A stretch of 5,725 nt of DNA, taken from positions 1 to 5,725 of the forward strand of contig CAMATR010000147.1 of NCBI GenBank assembly GCA_945861175.1, given 5' to 3'. A program made the translations under genes and the position numbers. How positions within the stretch are numbered: the stretch's first letter is position 1; every line of letters starts with the position of its first letter. The DNA is from Chitinophaga pinensis. GTDB lineage: Bacteria > Bacteroidota > Bacteroidia > Flavobacteriales_D > Crocinitomicaceae. Shown piece after piece: positions 1 through 5,725 of this stretch. The notes below the pieces were generated by a model, which was not told the origin of the DNA, ran no database searches, and was given only the letters and a program-made list of their open reading frames with translations.

Positions 1-363
1 CATAGCCATATGGTATAAGGTCTCGAAATTATTATCAAGGAGCCATTTTTGTGCTTTATCGATACCTTCTGCTGCATTTATGAAAGCCATAAGTTGCGCG
101 TAGCCATTGTTTAATAACCAATCCCGAGCTTCTACCTTTAAATAAATCGCGTAGGTCGCCATGGTGAGTTCCGGATACCCGTTGTCTTTTAACCAAAGTA
201 GTAAATCATTATTTCCCTCAATTGCTTTTGCCCATGCCAAAATTATTTTCGCAGGGTAAACGATTGGCTTTAATTCAACTTTTCGAACAGCCTTGATTTT
301 ATTTTTCTTAGGCGCTAAGAAGGGAGAAGCAATTCTTTTTGAATTTTTAAACCAGTTTTTCAT
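1..363 (-). CDS. Conserved-looking hypothetical protein with 25-residue tandem repeats (N-terminal 121 residues, 3' end outside window)
   Basis: An open frame runs without a stop from an ATG at 363 to the left edge, so the C-terminus is missing. I do not recognise a named family and assign no function. Residues 1-41 form a basic, proline-containing leader (rich in K and R up to about residue 32) with no hydrophobic signal segment, so the protein is probably cytosolic. From residue 42 the sequence is tandem repeats of exactly 25 residues (42-66, 67-91, 92-116). Trp falls at 57, 82 and 107, inside WLKDNGYPEL, WLLNNGYAQL and WLLDNNFETL, and Ala at 47, 72 and 97. A fourth unit seems to begin at 117. 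The pattern resembles helical-pair repeats, somewhat like short ankyrin units. The gene starts 19 bases after the SpmA-SpmB gene stop and probably shares its transcript. The coding call rests on the open frame plus the protein-level periodicity. Confidence 0.85.
   Translation of the reverse strand, partial: MKNWFKNSKRIASPFLAPKKNKIKAVRKVELKPIVYPAKIILAWAKAIEGNNDLLLWLKDNGYPELTMATYAIYLKVEARDWLLNNGYAQLMAFINAAEGIDKAQKWLLDNNFETLYHMAM
16..240 (-). repeat. Three tandem 75-bp coding repeats (25-residue protein repeats)
   Basis: These encode residues 42-66 (240-166), 67-91 (165-91) and 92-116 (90-16) of the partial gene. Across the three units, unit positions 6 (A), 16 (W), 17 (L), 20 (N) and 25 (L) are invariant. 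Position 21 is G/G/N, 22 is Y/Y/F and 7 is I/I/A. The Trp codons lie at 195-193, 120-118 and 45-43, exactly 75 bases apart. The periodicity is clear in protein but weak in DNA, so the duplications are old and kept by selection on the protein, not recent. Confidence 0.8.
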
Positions 364-382
364 TCTTAATTTATTTTTGATT

Positions 383-1822
383 TTAAAAAAACCATAAGGC
401 AACCCCAATTGCTGTAATAACGCAGATTAAATCTACAAGTAACATAGTTCCGAGGGTGTAACGAGTGTTCCTAACGTTTATAGCTCCGAAATAAACAGCA
501 ATGACATAGAATGTAGTTTCAGCGCTGCACTGAAAGATGCAACTCAAGCGCCCTGTTAAGGAATCCGGTCCATAAGTTTGCATTGCATCAATCATAAATC
601 CGCGAGAACCGCCAGAACTAAATGGTCGCAGTATTGCAACAGGAAGTGAATCAGTAACATCTTTTGACACACCCATATAAAAGAACCCTTGAGAAATCCA
701 GTTACTTATAACTTCAAACAATCCACTGTTGCGGAAGACAGAAATAGCAACCAGCATTCCTAATACGTATGGAAAAATTGTTACCCCAGTGCTCATTCCA
801 CTTTTCGCACCAGTAACAAAAGAATCAAATACAGTTGTTTCTTTGTCTTTAAATTTTCTTTCATTTAGAAATGAAAAGATTAAAGTAAATCCAATAATTG
901 AAATAAGAAGTAATCCTGAAAAGTTGCCTGTGAAATAATTTTTACCGATTAGATCGAGAGAATTTATATAAAATAATAGACCGATTATAGCTGCCAAAAC
1001 AGATGTAATAGATAGGAGTAATGTTGCACTTTTAAAGTTTATACGCTGCCTGATTCCTACGATTAGAAATGCGGCAATTGTTCCAATAAAAGAAGTGATG
1101 ATACATGGAAGCATTACATCCGCTGGATTTGAAGCGTCTTGTGCAGCCCTATAACCGATAATTGATGTTGGTATAAGCGTCAGTCCTGCAGCATGCAAGC
1201 ACATAAACATGATTTGCGCATCACTGGCTTTTTCTTTATCTGGATTAATTTCCTGCAGACTTTGCATGGCCTTCAATCCAAAAGGTGTAGCTGCTGAATC
1301 CAATCCCAAAAAATTTGCTGAGAAGTTGAGTGTCATATAGGAAATAGATTCATGCCCTTTTGGAACACTAGGAAATACTTTCACGAAAAGAGGACTTAGT
1401 CTGCGTGCTAATTTCTGAGTAGCTCCAGAATCAATTAAGAGCTGCATGATTCCGCAGAAAAAAGCAAGATAAGCGAGTAGTGGAAGAATAATATCGAAGA
1501 GGCTATTTTTACATGTTTGCAGAAGGCCATCGGATTTTTGCTTTCCACTATATACATGAACACTTTTTCCTTTCACTATATAAGTAGTGTCCGGGTCCAA
1601 TTCGTTTTTATTTACAAATAAGGTTCCTTCAGGCGCTGTTTTTAATGTGTCTCGGGTTTCTTTCGGAAATTGATACAAATATTTTTCACCAATAAGGATT
1701 GGGTCATCTTTCGCGCCATTTAAAACAAAATCTACTGTATAATGCTTATTTAAAAAAAGCCCTGTAACAATGAATAGAAGAGAACTAATGAAAATAATCA
1801 GCCAAAACCTACTTAATACCAT
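383..1822 (-). CDS. Fused SpmA-SpmB nucleoside-recognition (Gate) domain membrane protein
   Basis: A 479-residue polytopic inner-membrane protein that joins homologues of Bacillus SpmA and SpmB in one chain. Both halves carry the nucleoside recognition/Gate domain also found in nucleoside and ion transporters. The SpmA half covers about residues 1-260, with the signature around 164-186 (N-F-S-A-N-F-L-G-L-D-S-A-A-T-P-F-G-L-K). The SpmB half covers about 265-479, with ILRPFSSGGSRGFMID at 397-412 and SAETTFYVIAVYFG at 433-446. Hydrophobic segments include about 6-24, 107-130, 236-256, 266-286, 300-319, 348-364 and 455-479. Between the first segment and the SpmA core lies a hydrophilic stretch (about 37-103), longer than I expect for SpmA. 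The spore-maturation name comes from Bacillus; nothing here suggests sporulation, and the true substrate is unknown. The start is a clear ATG with a 113-base gap upstream. The stop is 19 bases before the repeat-protein gene. Confidence 0.9.
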   Translation of the reverse strand: MVLSRFWLIIFISSLLFIVTGLFLNKHYTVDFVLNGAKDDPILIGEKYLYQFPKETRDTLKTAPEGTLFVNKNELDPDTTYIVKGKSVHVYSGKQKSDGLLQTCKNSLFDIILPLLAYLAFFCGIMQLLIDSGATQKLARRLSPLFVKVFPSVPKGHESISYMTLNFSANFLGLDSAATPFGLKAMQSLQEINPDKEKASDAQIMFMCLHAAGLTLIPTSIIGYRAAQDASNPADVMLPCIITSFIGTIAAFLIVGIRQRINFKSATLLLSITSVLAAIIGLLFYINSLDLIGKNYFTGNFSGLLLISIIGFTLIFSFLNERKFKDKETTVFDSFVTGAKSGMSTGVTIFPYVLGMLVAISVFRNSGLFEVISNWISQGFFYMGVSKDVTDSLPVAILRPFSSGGSRGFMIDAMQTYGPDSLTGRLSCIFQCSAETTFYVIAVYFGAINVRNTRYTLGTMLLVDLICVITAIGVALWFF

Positions 1823-1935
1823 GTTACGAATATCATTGAATATTGGGAAGATTAAAAGCAGTTTTTAAAGTTTCTTTCAACAATTGATGTTGTATATTCT
1901 ATTTCCTGTAATAAAAGAAAAGCAAATAGGAGAGT

Positions 1936-2553
1936 TTACAAGCTCAATTGTCCAATTCCTTGACGAATAATTTCTGGTACACCACCCGTGCAGTCAACGA
2001 TAGTGGAGGCTTCTAGACGTCCATAACCACCATCAATAATGAAATCAACTTTTTCATCGTATTTTTCATATATGGAATAAGGATCTGCAAAATAATCCAT
2101 GATTTGGTCATCTTCGTTATGTAAAGAAGTTGTTGCTATAGGATTTCCTAATTGTCTAACTAATTCTAAAACAATAGAGTTATCTGGAATTCGAATACCG
2201 ATTTCTTTTTTATTTGAATCAAACAATTTTGGAATCTCGTTTGCGGCTAAAAGAATAAAAGTAAAGGGACCTGGCAAATATTGTTTTAATAATTTGAATA
2301 TTGGACGATCTATTTGTTTTACATAGTCCGATAGATTAGAAATGTCTGAGCAAATGATTGAAAAATTAGCTTTATTTAATTTAACATTTTTGAGCCTAGC
2401 TAATTCATTAAGTCCCTTTTTGTTGTAAAGATCACAGCCCATGGCGTAAACAGTGTCAGTAGGGAATATTATAACCCCTCCTTTTTTCAAACTATCTAAA
2501 GCTTGTTGAATAAGTCTTTTATCAATATTATCGGGATTTATCGCTACGAGCAT
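1936..2553 (-). CDS. Sua5/YciO/YrdC-family protein, YciO-like subgroup
   Basis: A 205-residue cytosolic protein with the YrdC fold. Relatives TsaC/Sua5 make threonylcarbamoyl-AMP from threonine, bicarbonate and ATP for the t6A37 modification of tRNA. Seen here: GGVIIFPTDTVYAMGC at 25-40 (PTDTVY is the family hallmark), KANFSIICSD at 61-70, LPGPFTFIL at 93-101, IGIRIPDN at 118-125, PIATTSL at 138-144 and STIVD at 183-187. The KxR motif of TsaC reads K55-N56-V57, and the SxN motif reads S143-L144-H145. With the NFSIIC stretch, this fits the YciO subgroup better than TsaC/Sua5, so the exact reaction is unproven. The start is the ATG at 2553; an upstream TTG at 2586 would add 11 atypical residues and overlap the lipoprotein gene, while family members typically begin close to this Met. 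It lies 20 bases after the lipoprotein stop and is the last gene of the compact run. Confidence 0.88.
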   Translation of the reverse strand: MLVAINPDNIDKRLIQQALDSLKKGGVIIFPTDTVYAMGCDLYNKKGLNELARLKNVKLNKANFSIICSDISNLSDYVKQIDRPIFKLLKQYLPGPFTFILLAANEIPKLFDSNKKEIGIRIPDNSIVLELVRQLGNPIATTSLHNEDDQIMDYFADPYSIYEKYDEKVDFIIDGGYGRLEASTIVDCTGGVPEIIRQGIGQLSL

Positions 2554-2573
2554 TTTTCTTTCTAAGAATAAAT

Positions 2574-2978
2574 TTAACGTTTCCAAAATAGAAGAAGACC
2601 GGATTTTTCTTCTTGTAAAACTAATTTTTCACTAGATAAATCTTTTACATTATAGATTTCCGTGATTAAAGAATCATTTACATAATGTTTCATTTCTAAA
2701 TGACCATCCGAAATGATATATTGACCTTTAAAACGTTCTTGGATTTTATTAACACCTGATTCAGTAATTCCTTCGTCGTTAATTTTATCATAGAAAATAA
2801 AATAGCCATTTTCCTTTAAGTTTAAAACAACTGCTGTTGGATTTTCGCCTAGATCAACCTCTTTATTCCCTTTTTGTTCTTTGAAAAGAGTCCAATTACC
2901 TGATATACTTGTTTTATCGATATTGGCTTTACAACCAAAAAGTATTAAAAGTACGAGGGGTATATAGACTTTATGCAT
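2574..2978 (-). CDS. Small lipocalin-like lipoprotein
   Basis: A 134-residue protein. Residues 1-15 form a signal peptide (H2, K3, then a hydrophobic core VYIPLVLLILFG) ending in the lipobox L13-F14-G15-C16, so Cys16 is the predicted lipidated N-terminus. The mature part begins around 24-30 with ISGNWTL, the G-x-W opening typical of lipocalin-like domains, followed by alternating polar and hydrophobic stretches (VVLNLKENGYFIFYD at 50-64, KGQYIISDGHLEMKHY at 84-99, KLVLQEEKSGLLLFWKR at 118-134). These suggest a small beta-barrel. Many such lipoproteins in Bacteroidota have no known ligand, and I claim none. A longer frame begins at a TTG at 3113 inside the EEP gene; the ATG at 2978 is chosen because it puts the signal peptide at the N-terminus. 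The gene starts 19 bases after the EEP stop and precedes the YciO-type gene by 20 bases. Confidence 0.82.
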   Translation of the reverse strand: MHKVYIPLVLLILFGCKANIDKTSISGNWTLFKEQKGNKEVDLGENPTAVVLNLKENGYFIFYDKINDEGITESGVNKIQERFKGQYIISDGHLEMKHYVNDSLITEIYNVKDLSSEKLVLQEEKSGLLLFWKR

Positions 2979-2997
2979 TTTTTCGAATAAATATACT

Positions 2998-4134
2998 TCA
3001 ATAAATTGATTCTTTGAAAATTTTGCAGGAGATTGCCCTGTGATCGCTGTAAGCTTTCTCTTGAATACTAAAATTGGACGAATTAAGATCTTTTGAATGA
3101 AAGATATAGTCAATTCTTCCCGCAGGTACTTTACCTACATAAGTGGGACCAATCCCCTTAACACATTGACGAAAGCTATCTTTTAGAAATTTATCAAATT
3201 GATTATATGAATAAGACATGGGTGTATCGTTAAAGTCACCACAAACAATTACTGGATAAGGCGAATTTTGAACGTGAGCTGCAACTTTTATGGCTTGTTC
3301 TGCGCGCTTTGGGTAGGCCACACGCAGTTTGTCAATTAGCAAGTGAAACGTTGAGGGCGGCTCTACAGTTCGTCCATCTTGGTTAGAAAAAACGGCATAC
3401 TCTTCTTTTTGAAGTTTAATAGACTGCAAATGGACATTGTAAACTCTAAATGTATCTATGTTTTTTACCACATCAACATAAATGCAATAATTAAAATCAT
3501 TTTCGCTTTGGGTGTCGAACATTATATCGCCTTTCGCAATGATCGGATATTTCGAAAGAATACAAACACCAAAATTCTGCCTGCCTTTTAGTTTGTGTGC
3601 ATATCGTTCGTGGTAATCACGAATTTCGAGTGAATTAATAAGCGAGTCACGAGTAGCAAATGAAGTGGGGTGATCTTGGTGATAAAACTCTTGAAAGCAA
3701 GCTAAATCTGGATTTACTGACTCAATATAATTGAATATTGCATTTCTATTTGTAATGCGTTCGTCTTCATCCGAATTATAAAGCCCAAATAACCGCACGT
3801 TGTAACTTAAAATTGTTAGCGCTTTTTCATCTTTGGGCATAAATTCATTATCTGAACCTAAAGAAATAATTCGAAAATGAAGTTTTCCACCAATTAATAA
3901 AACTACTAAAGTATAGATGGCCCACTTTGATTTTACTAGTGACCAGATCACGAGTAAAACGAGTGTAATCAATAAAATTATAGGGTAGGCCAATCCGAAA
4001 AAAGGGATAATAAGCAAAGTGCTTGGATGAACAAAAGGTGCAAGGTAAGACATTAATAATCCTGATAAACAAATGATTGTACCAATCTTAAGAAAGGTTG
4101 AAAAGCGTAATATTTTCTTCAATAGATTACCCAT
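2998..4134 (-). CDS. Membrane-anchored endonuclease/exonuclease/phosphatase (EEP) family protein
   Basis: A 378-residue protein with a membrane N-terminus and a C-terminal EEP (DNase I-like) metal-dependent phosphodiesterase domain. Hydrophobic segments lie at about 18-35, 40-67 and 71-85. A basic N-terminus (KKILRF) and a K-S-K turn at 68-70 predict N-in topology, with the catalytic domain in the periplasm. The EEP motifs are complete: SYNVRLFG (110-117, N112), CFQEFY (146-151, E149), VYNVHL (231-236, N233/H235), VCGDFNDTP (297-305, D300/N302), GRIDYIF (339-345, D342) and YSDHRAI (362-368, D364/H365). The family includes DNA nucleases, phospholipases and phosphoinositide phosphatases, so the substrate cannot be read from sequence. 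The start is the ATG at 4134, whose 8 bases overlap the rhomboid B stop; a TTG at 4149 would add 5 residues. Six Cys residues in the catalytic domain are somewhat unexpected for a periplasmic location. Confidence 0.88.
   Translation of the reverse strand: MGNLLKKILRFSTFLKIGTIICLSGLLMSYLAPFVHPSTLLIIPFFGLAYPIILLITLVLLVIWSLVKSKWAIYTLVVLLIGGKLHFRIISLGSDNEFMPKDEKALTILSYNVRLFGLYNSDEDERITNRNAIFNYIESVNPDLACFQEFYHQDHPTSFATRDSLINSLEIRDYHERYAHKLKGRQNFGVCILSKYPIIAKGDIMFDTQSENDFNYCIYVDVVKNIDTFRVYNVHLQSIKLQKEEYAVFSNQDGRTVEPPSTFHLLIDKLRVAYPKRAEQAIKVAAHVQNSPYPVIVCGDFNDTPMSYSYNQFDKFLKDSFRQCVKGIGPTYVGKVPAGRIDYIFHSKDLNSSNFSIQEKAYSDHRAISCKIFKESIY
4127..4134 (-). other. Stop/start overlap between rhomboid B and EEP genes
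   Basis: On the minus strand the sequence ATGGGTAA contains the ATG of the EEP gene and, in another frame, the TAA stop of rhomboid B. Such overlaps usually mean the two genes share an mRNA and that translation of the second is coupled to the first. The 14 bases before the ATG are A-rich with no clear Shine-Dalgarno sequence, as is normal for Bacteroidota. Confidence 0.7.
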
Positions 4135-5056
4135 TTTTACTTTGATCAAAAAGAAATGCTTTTTCTGTTTTAGTTAATGAATCGTAGCCTGATTTTGAAA
4201 TCTTATCTAATATAAGATCAATTTTATCTTGTCTATTTTTCTTTTCATTATTGTACTCTTCATCTGTTTTAAAATCTTTACCTCTTGTAGCCCATCCTTT
4301 TTTAACCTTCAATTTTGAATTGGACGAATTAATATTTCTTAGAAATTGATTAATTCGATTCACAAAGTTTGAGAAAATACTGATAATATTTCTTTTACCG
4401 TATAAATTTTGAACGGACACCATTCCAATTACAACACCACCAAGATGCGCAAAATGAGCTGTTCCGTCATTCAATCCTAACGCTAAAACATCTGTAAGAA
4501 TAAAGAAACCTGCCAAGGCAATTAGCGGCACAGGAAAAATACCAAATAATTGAACTTTAAGTCTAGGACGGTGAAAAGCCATGGCTGCGAAAATAGCCAT
4601 TATTGATCCTGATGCCCCAACAATTACTGCACTTTTACCTTGCATTACTGGGAAAATGTAGTGAGCAATAACCTCAAATAAACTACCAGTTATTCCGCCA
4701 ATGATATATGTTCCCCACATTCTTGATTTATCAAAAATAGATTCGAACATTTTGCCTGAGAAATAAAGAAATAGCATATTCATTGCCAGATGCCAAAAGG
4801 AGAAATGGGCAAAAATACTTGTGAATATCCCCCATGGGTGGCTAATCAATTGTGATGTATCAGTTTGAAGCGTAAAAACAGCTGATAGAATTTTATTGAT
4901 TTCTAATTGAGCATCTAAACCCATAAGTCTGCCAAATACTTCTAAGATGCTTATCAATAAAAATATTGTAACGTTGAGGAAAATTAATTTAATCGTATTA
5001 CCACCATATTTCAATTGGTACTTAAAATCATCAATAAAAGTTTTTTCCATCTGCAT
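4127..5056 (-). CDS. Rhomboid family intramembrane serine protease with C-terminal cytosolic tail (rhomboid B)
   Basis: A 309-residue polytopic protease predicted to cleave transmembrane substrates within the inner membrane. All residues expected for activity are visible: H84, H89 and N93 in FAHFSFWHLAMN (matching GlpG H145, H150 and N154), the GASG nucleophile motif with Ser149, and the catalytic His204 in AHFAHLGG, spaced HxxGxxxG. Hydrophobic segments lie at about 22-40, 75-100, 114-134, 143-161, 171-193 and 202-218. After about 220 comes a charged cytosolic tail. It ends with a small domain at 278-306 (KIDLILDKISKSGYDSL, then TKTEKAFL) that is common at the C-terminus of Bacteroidota rhomboids (the DUF6576 type, from memory). 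The start is the ATG at 5056, one base after the rhomboid A stop; an ATG two codons later is an alternative. Natural substrates are unknown. Confidence 0.92.
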   Translation of the reverse strand: MQMEKTFIDDFKYQLKYGGNTIKLIFLNVTIFLLISILEVFGRLMGLDAQLEINKILSAVFTLQTDTSQLISHPWGIFTSIFAHFSFWHLAMNMLFLYFSGKMFESIFDKSRMWGTYIIGGITGSLFEVIAHYIFPVMQGKSAVIVGASGSIMAIFAAMAFHRPRLKVQLFGIFPVPLIALAGFFILTDVLALGLNDGTAHFAHLGGVVIGMVSVQNLYGKRNIISIFSNFVNRINQFLRNINSSNSKLKVKKGWATRGKDFKTDEEYNNEKKNRQDKIDLILDKISKSGYDSLTKTEKAFLFDQSKNG

Positions 5057-5057
5057 T

Positions 5058-5725
5058 TTACCAGAAATTGTTTCTATCTGTTCTGCGCCAAACCAAAACT
5101 AAAATTACCCCGACTATTGCGCCACCGACATGTGCTAAATGCGCCACATGATCATTTGTTGAATACAAGCTATTGTAAATTTCAAAAATTAAATAAGCGC
5201 CTATTAAATACTTTGCTTTAATTGGAATAGGTGGAAAAAGCAACATCAATTCGGTATTGGGAAATAATACTGCAAATCCCGCCATTATGCCGAATAATGC
5301 TCCAGAGGCTCCAGCCATTGAGCTAGTCGAAAGATCATAATATCGTTGCAAAGCAACTCCTTGTTCATTTGTTTGATAATTTATTTTATTTACATAGCCA
5401 TTCCTAATTTTATGATTAATAATATCGATGTCGATACCGAGTTGCGATATTGTCTTTTTAAGTTCCATTAATTCCCACATTCCAATGGAATTGTAAAGAA
5501 GAAAAGCTCCTAAACCAGAAGCAAAATAGAAAATAAAAAAACGTTTCGGTCCCCAAAGCCTTTCTAAATGAGCTCCAAACATTACCAAAATAAGCATGTT
5601 GAATAGGATGTGCGTAAAATCCGACATGCTATGCATAAACATGTAGGTAATAATTTGAAAAGGTTTAAAAAGTGGAGAATTTAGGTAATGTGTTCCTAAA
5701 ATAGAAGAGATGTCAATTCCTTTTC
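5058..5725 (-). CDS. Rhomboid family intramembrane serine protease (rhomboid A, N-terminus outside window)
   Basis: The frame stays open from the right edge to the TAA at 5060-5058, giving 221 visible residues. The ATG at 5642 is internal: the 27 residues before it (including SSILGTHYLNSPLFKPFQIITY) are the usual rhomboid sequence leading into the first catalytic helix. In visible numbering, H31, H38 and N42 lie in the MFMHSMSDFTHILFN stretch, Ser140 is the GASG nucleophile (SMAGASGALFG) and His198 is the general base in VAHLAHVGGAIVG. All catalytic positions are intact, so activity is expected. A loop of about 50 residues (roughly 82-134), hydrophilic and partly amphipathic, separates the second visible helix from the GASG helix. 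There is no C-terminal domain: the protein ends WRRTDRNNFW soon after the last helix, unlike rhomboid B. This is the first gene seen in the compact run. Confidence 0.92.
   Translation of the reverse strand, partial: KGIDISSILGTHYLNSPLFKPFQIITYMFMHSMSDFTHILFNMLILVMFGAHLERLWGPKRFFIFYFASGLGAFLLYNSIGMWELMELKKTISQLGIDIDIINHKIRNGYVNKINYQTNEQGVALQRYYDLSTSSMAGASGALFGIMAGFAVLFPNTELMLLFPPIPIKAKYLIGAYLIFEIYNSLYSTNDHVAHLAHVGGAIVGVILVLVWRRTDRNNFW

Larger units (their letters stand above)
1936..5725 (-). other. Probable operon: rhomboid A, rhomboid B, EEP protein, lipoprotein, YciO-type protein
   Basis: Five co-directional genes are separated by 1 base, an 8-base overlap, 19 bases and 20 bases. No space remains for internal terminators or ordinary promoters between them. 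The promoter must lie beyond the right edge. From memory, adjacent rhomboid genes next to an EEP gene recur in Flavobacteriales genomes, which would support a functional link, but I cannot check this here. Confidence 0.7.

Noticed and set aside
729..938. Plus-strand open frame of 69 codons opposite the SpmA-SpmB gene
   Set aside because: It lies wholly inside a well-supported gene on the other strand, its product resembles nothing known, and it has no context of its own.
1878..1892. Inverted repeat CAACA-ATTGA-TGTTG in the 113-base gap, considered as a terminator or operator
   Set aside because: The stem has only 5 pairs, is AT-rich and is not followed by a T-run on the minus strand. This is expected by chance in AT-rich DNA.
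1871..1920. TTTCTTT (1871-1877) and its complement AAAGAAA (1914-1920) flanking the small inverted repeat
   Set aside because: The arms are low-complexity A/T runs about 36 bases apart, and such pairs are common in AT-rich intergenic DNA.
2099..2326. Plus-strand open frame of 75 codons opposite the YciO-type gene
   Set aside because: It is antisense to conserved motifs of a real gene, and its composition fits a chance frame.
3379..3591. Plus-strand open frame of 70 codons opposite the EEP gene
   Set aside because: It is antisense to the EEP catalytic region, with no recognisable product.
3848..4072. Minus-strand open frame of 74 codons in another frame of the EEP gene
   Set aside because: It overlaps the membrane-segment coding region of the EEP gene, and the aromatic-rich product is typical of an alternate frame of hydrophobic codons.
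5015..5221. Plus-strand open frame of 68 codons spanning the rhomboid A/B junction
   Set aside because: It is antisense to two real genes, including the conserved His region of rhomboid A.
1..5725. Defence island, mobile element, CRISPR array or biosynthetic cluster
   Set aside because: No nuclease-helicase sets, transposases, integrases, direct-repeat arrays or terminal inverted repeats are present. The genes look like conserved chromosomal content with similar composition throughout.

Overview
The window is AT-rich bacterial DNA with seven genes, all on the minus strand and tightly packed. The likely source is Bacteroidota, probably order Flavobacteriales. This rests on inference from several family types: a fused SpmA-SpmB nucleoside-recognition protein in a set of otherwise non-sporulation genes, two adjacent rhomboid proteases of which one carries the short C-terminal tail typical of Bacteroidota rhomboids, a membrane-anchored endonuclease/exonuclease/phosphatase (EEP) protein, and a small lipocalin-like lipoprotein. 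Strong Shine-Dalgarno sequences are absent before the starts, which also fits that phylum. No RNA genes, insertion sequences, phage genes or CRISPR arrays are visible.

In transcription order (right to left), the first block is a compact run: rhomboid A (5725-5058, 5' end outside the window), rhomboid B (5056-4127), EEP-family membrane protein (4134-2998), lipocalin-like lipoprotein (2978-2574) and a YciO-type Sua5/YrdC-fold protein (2553-1936). Spacings run from an 8-base overlap to 20 bases, so the block probably forms one operon. Four of the five products are membrane or envelope proteins: two intramembrane proteases, an EEP enzyme whose catalytic domain is predicted to face the periplasm, and a lipoprotein. 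The YciO-type protein is cytosolic.

A 113-base gap (1935-1823) follows, with no clear terminator or promoter. The second block is the SpmA-SpmB fusion (1822-383) and, 19 bases later, a gene cut by the left window edge (363-1). That last gene has no function I can name. Its N-terminal 121 residues contain three tandem repeats of exactly 25 residues built around a W-L-x-x-N-G-Y-like core.

Several genes have longer open frames that begin at TTG codons inside the upstream gene. I chose the internal ATG starts for the YciO-type, lipoprotein and EEP genes. Most of the content is conserved, ordinary Bacteroidota sequence. The points most worth a second look are the 25-residue repeat protein, the altered substrate-site motifs of the YciO-type protein, the extra hydrophilic segment in the SpmA half, and the rhomboid pair grouped with a periplasm-facing EEP protein.
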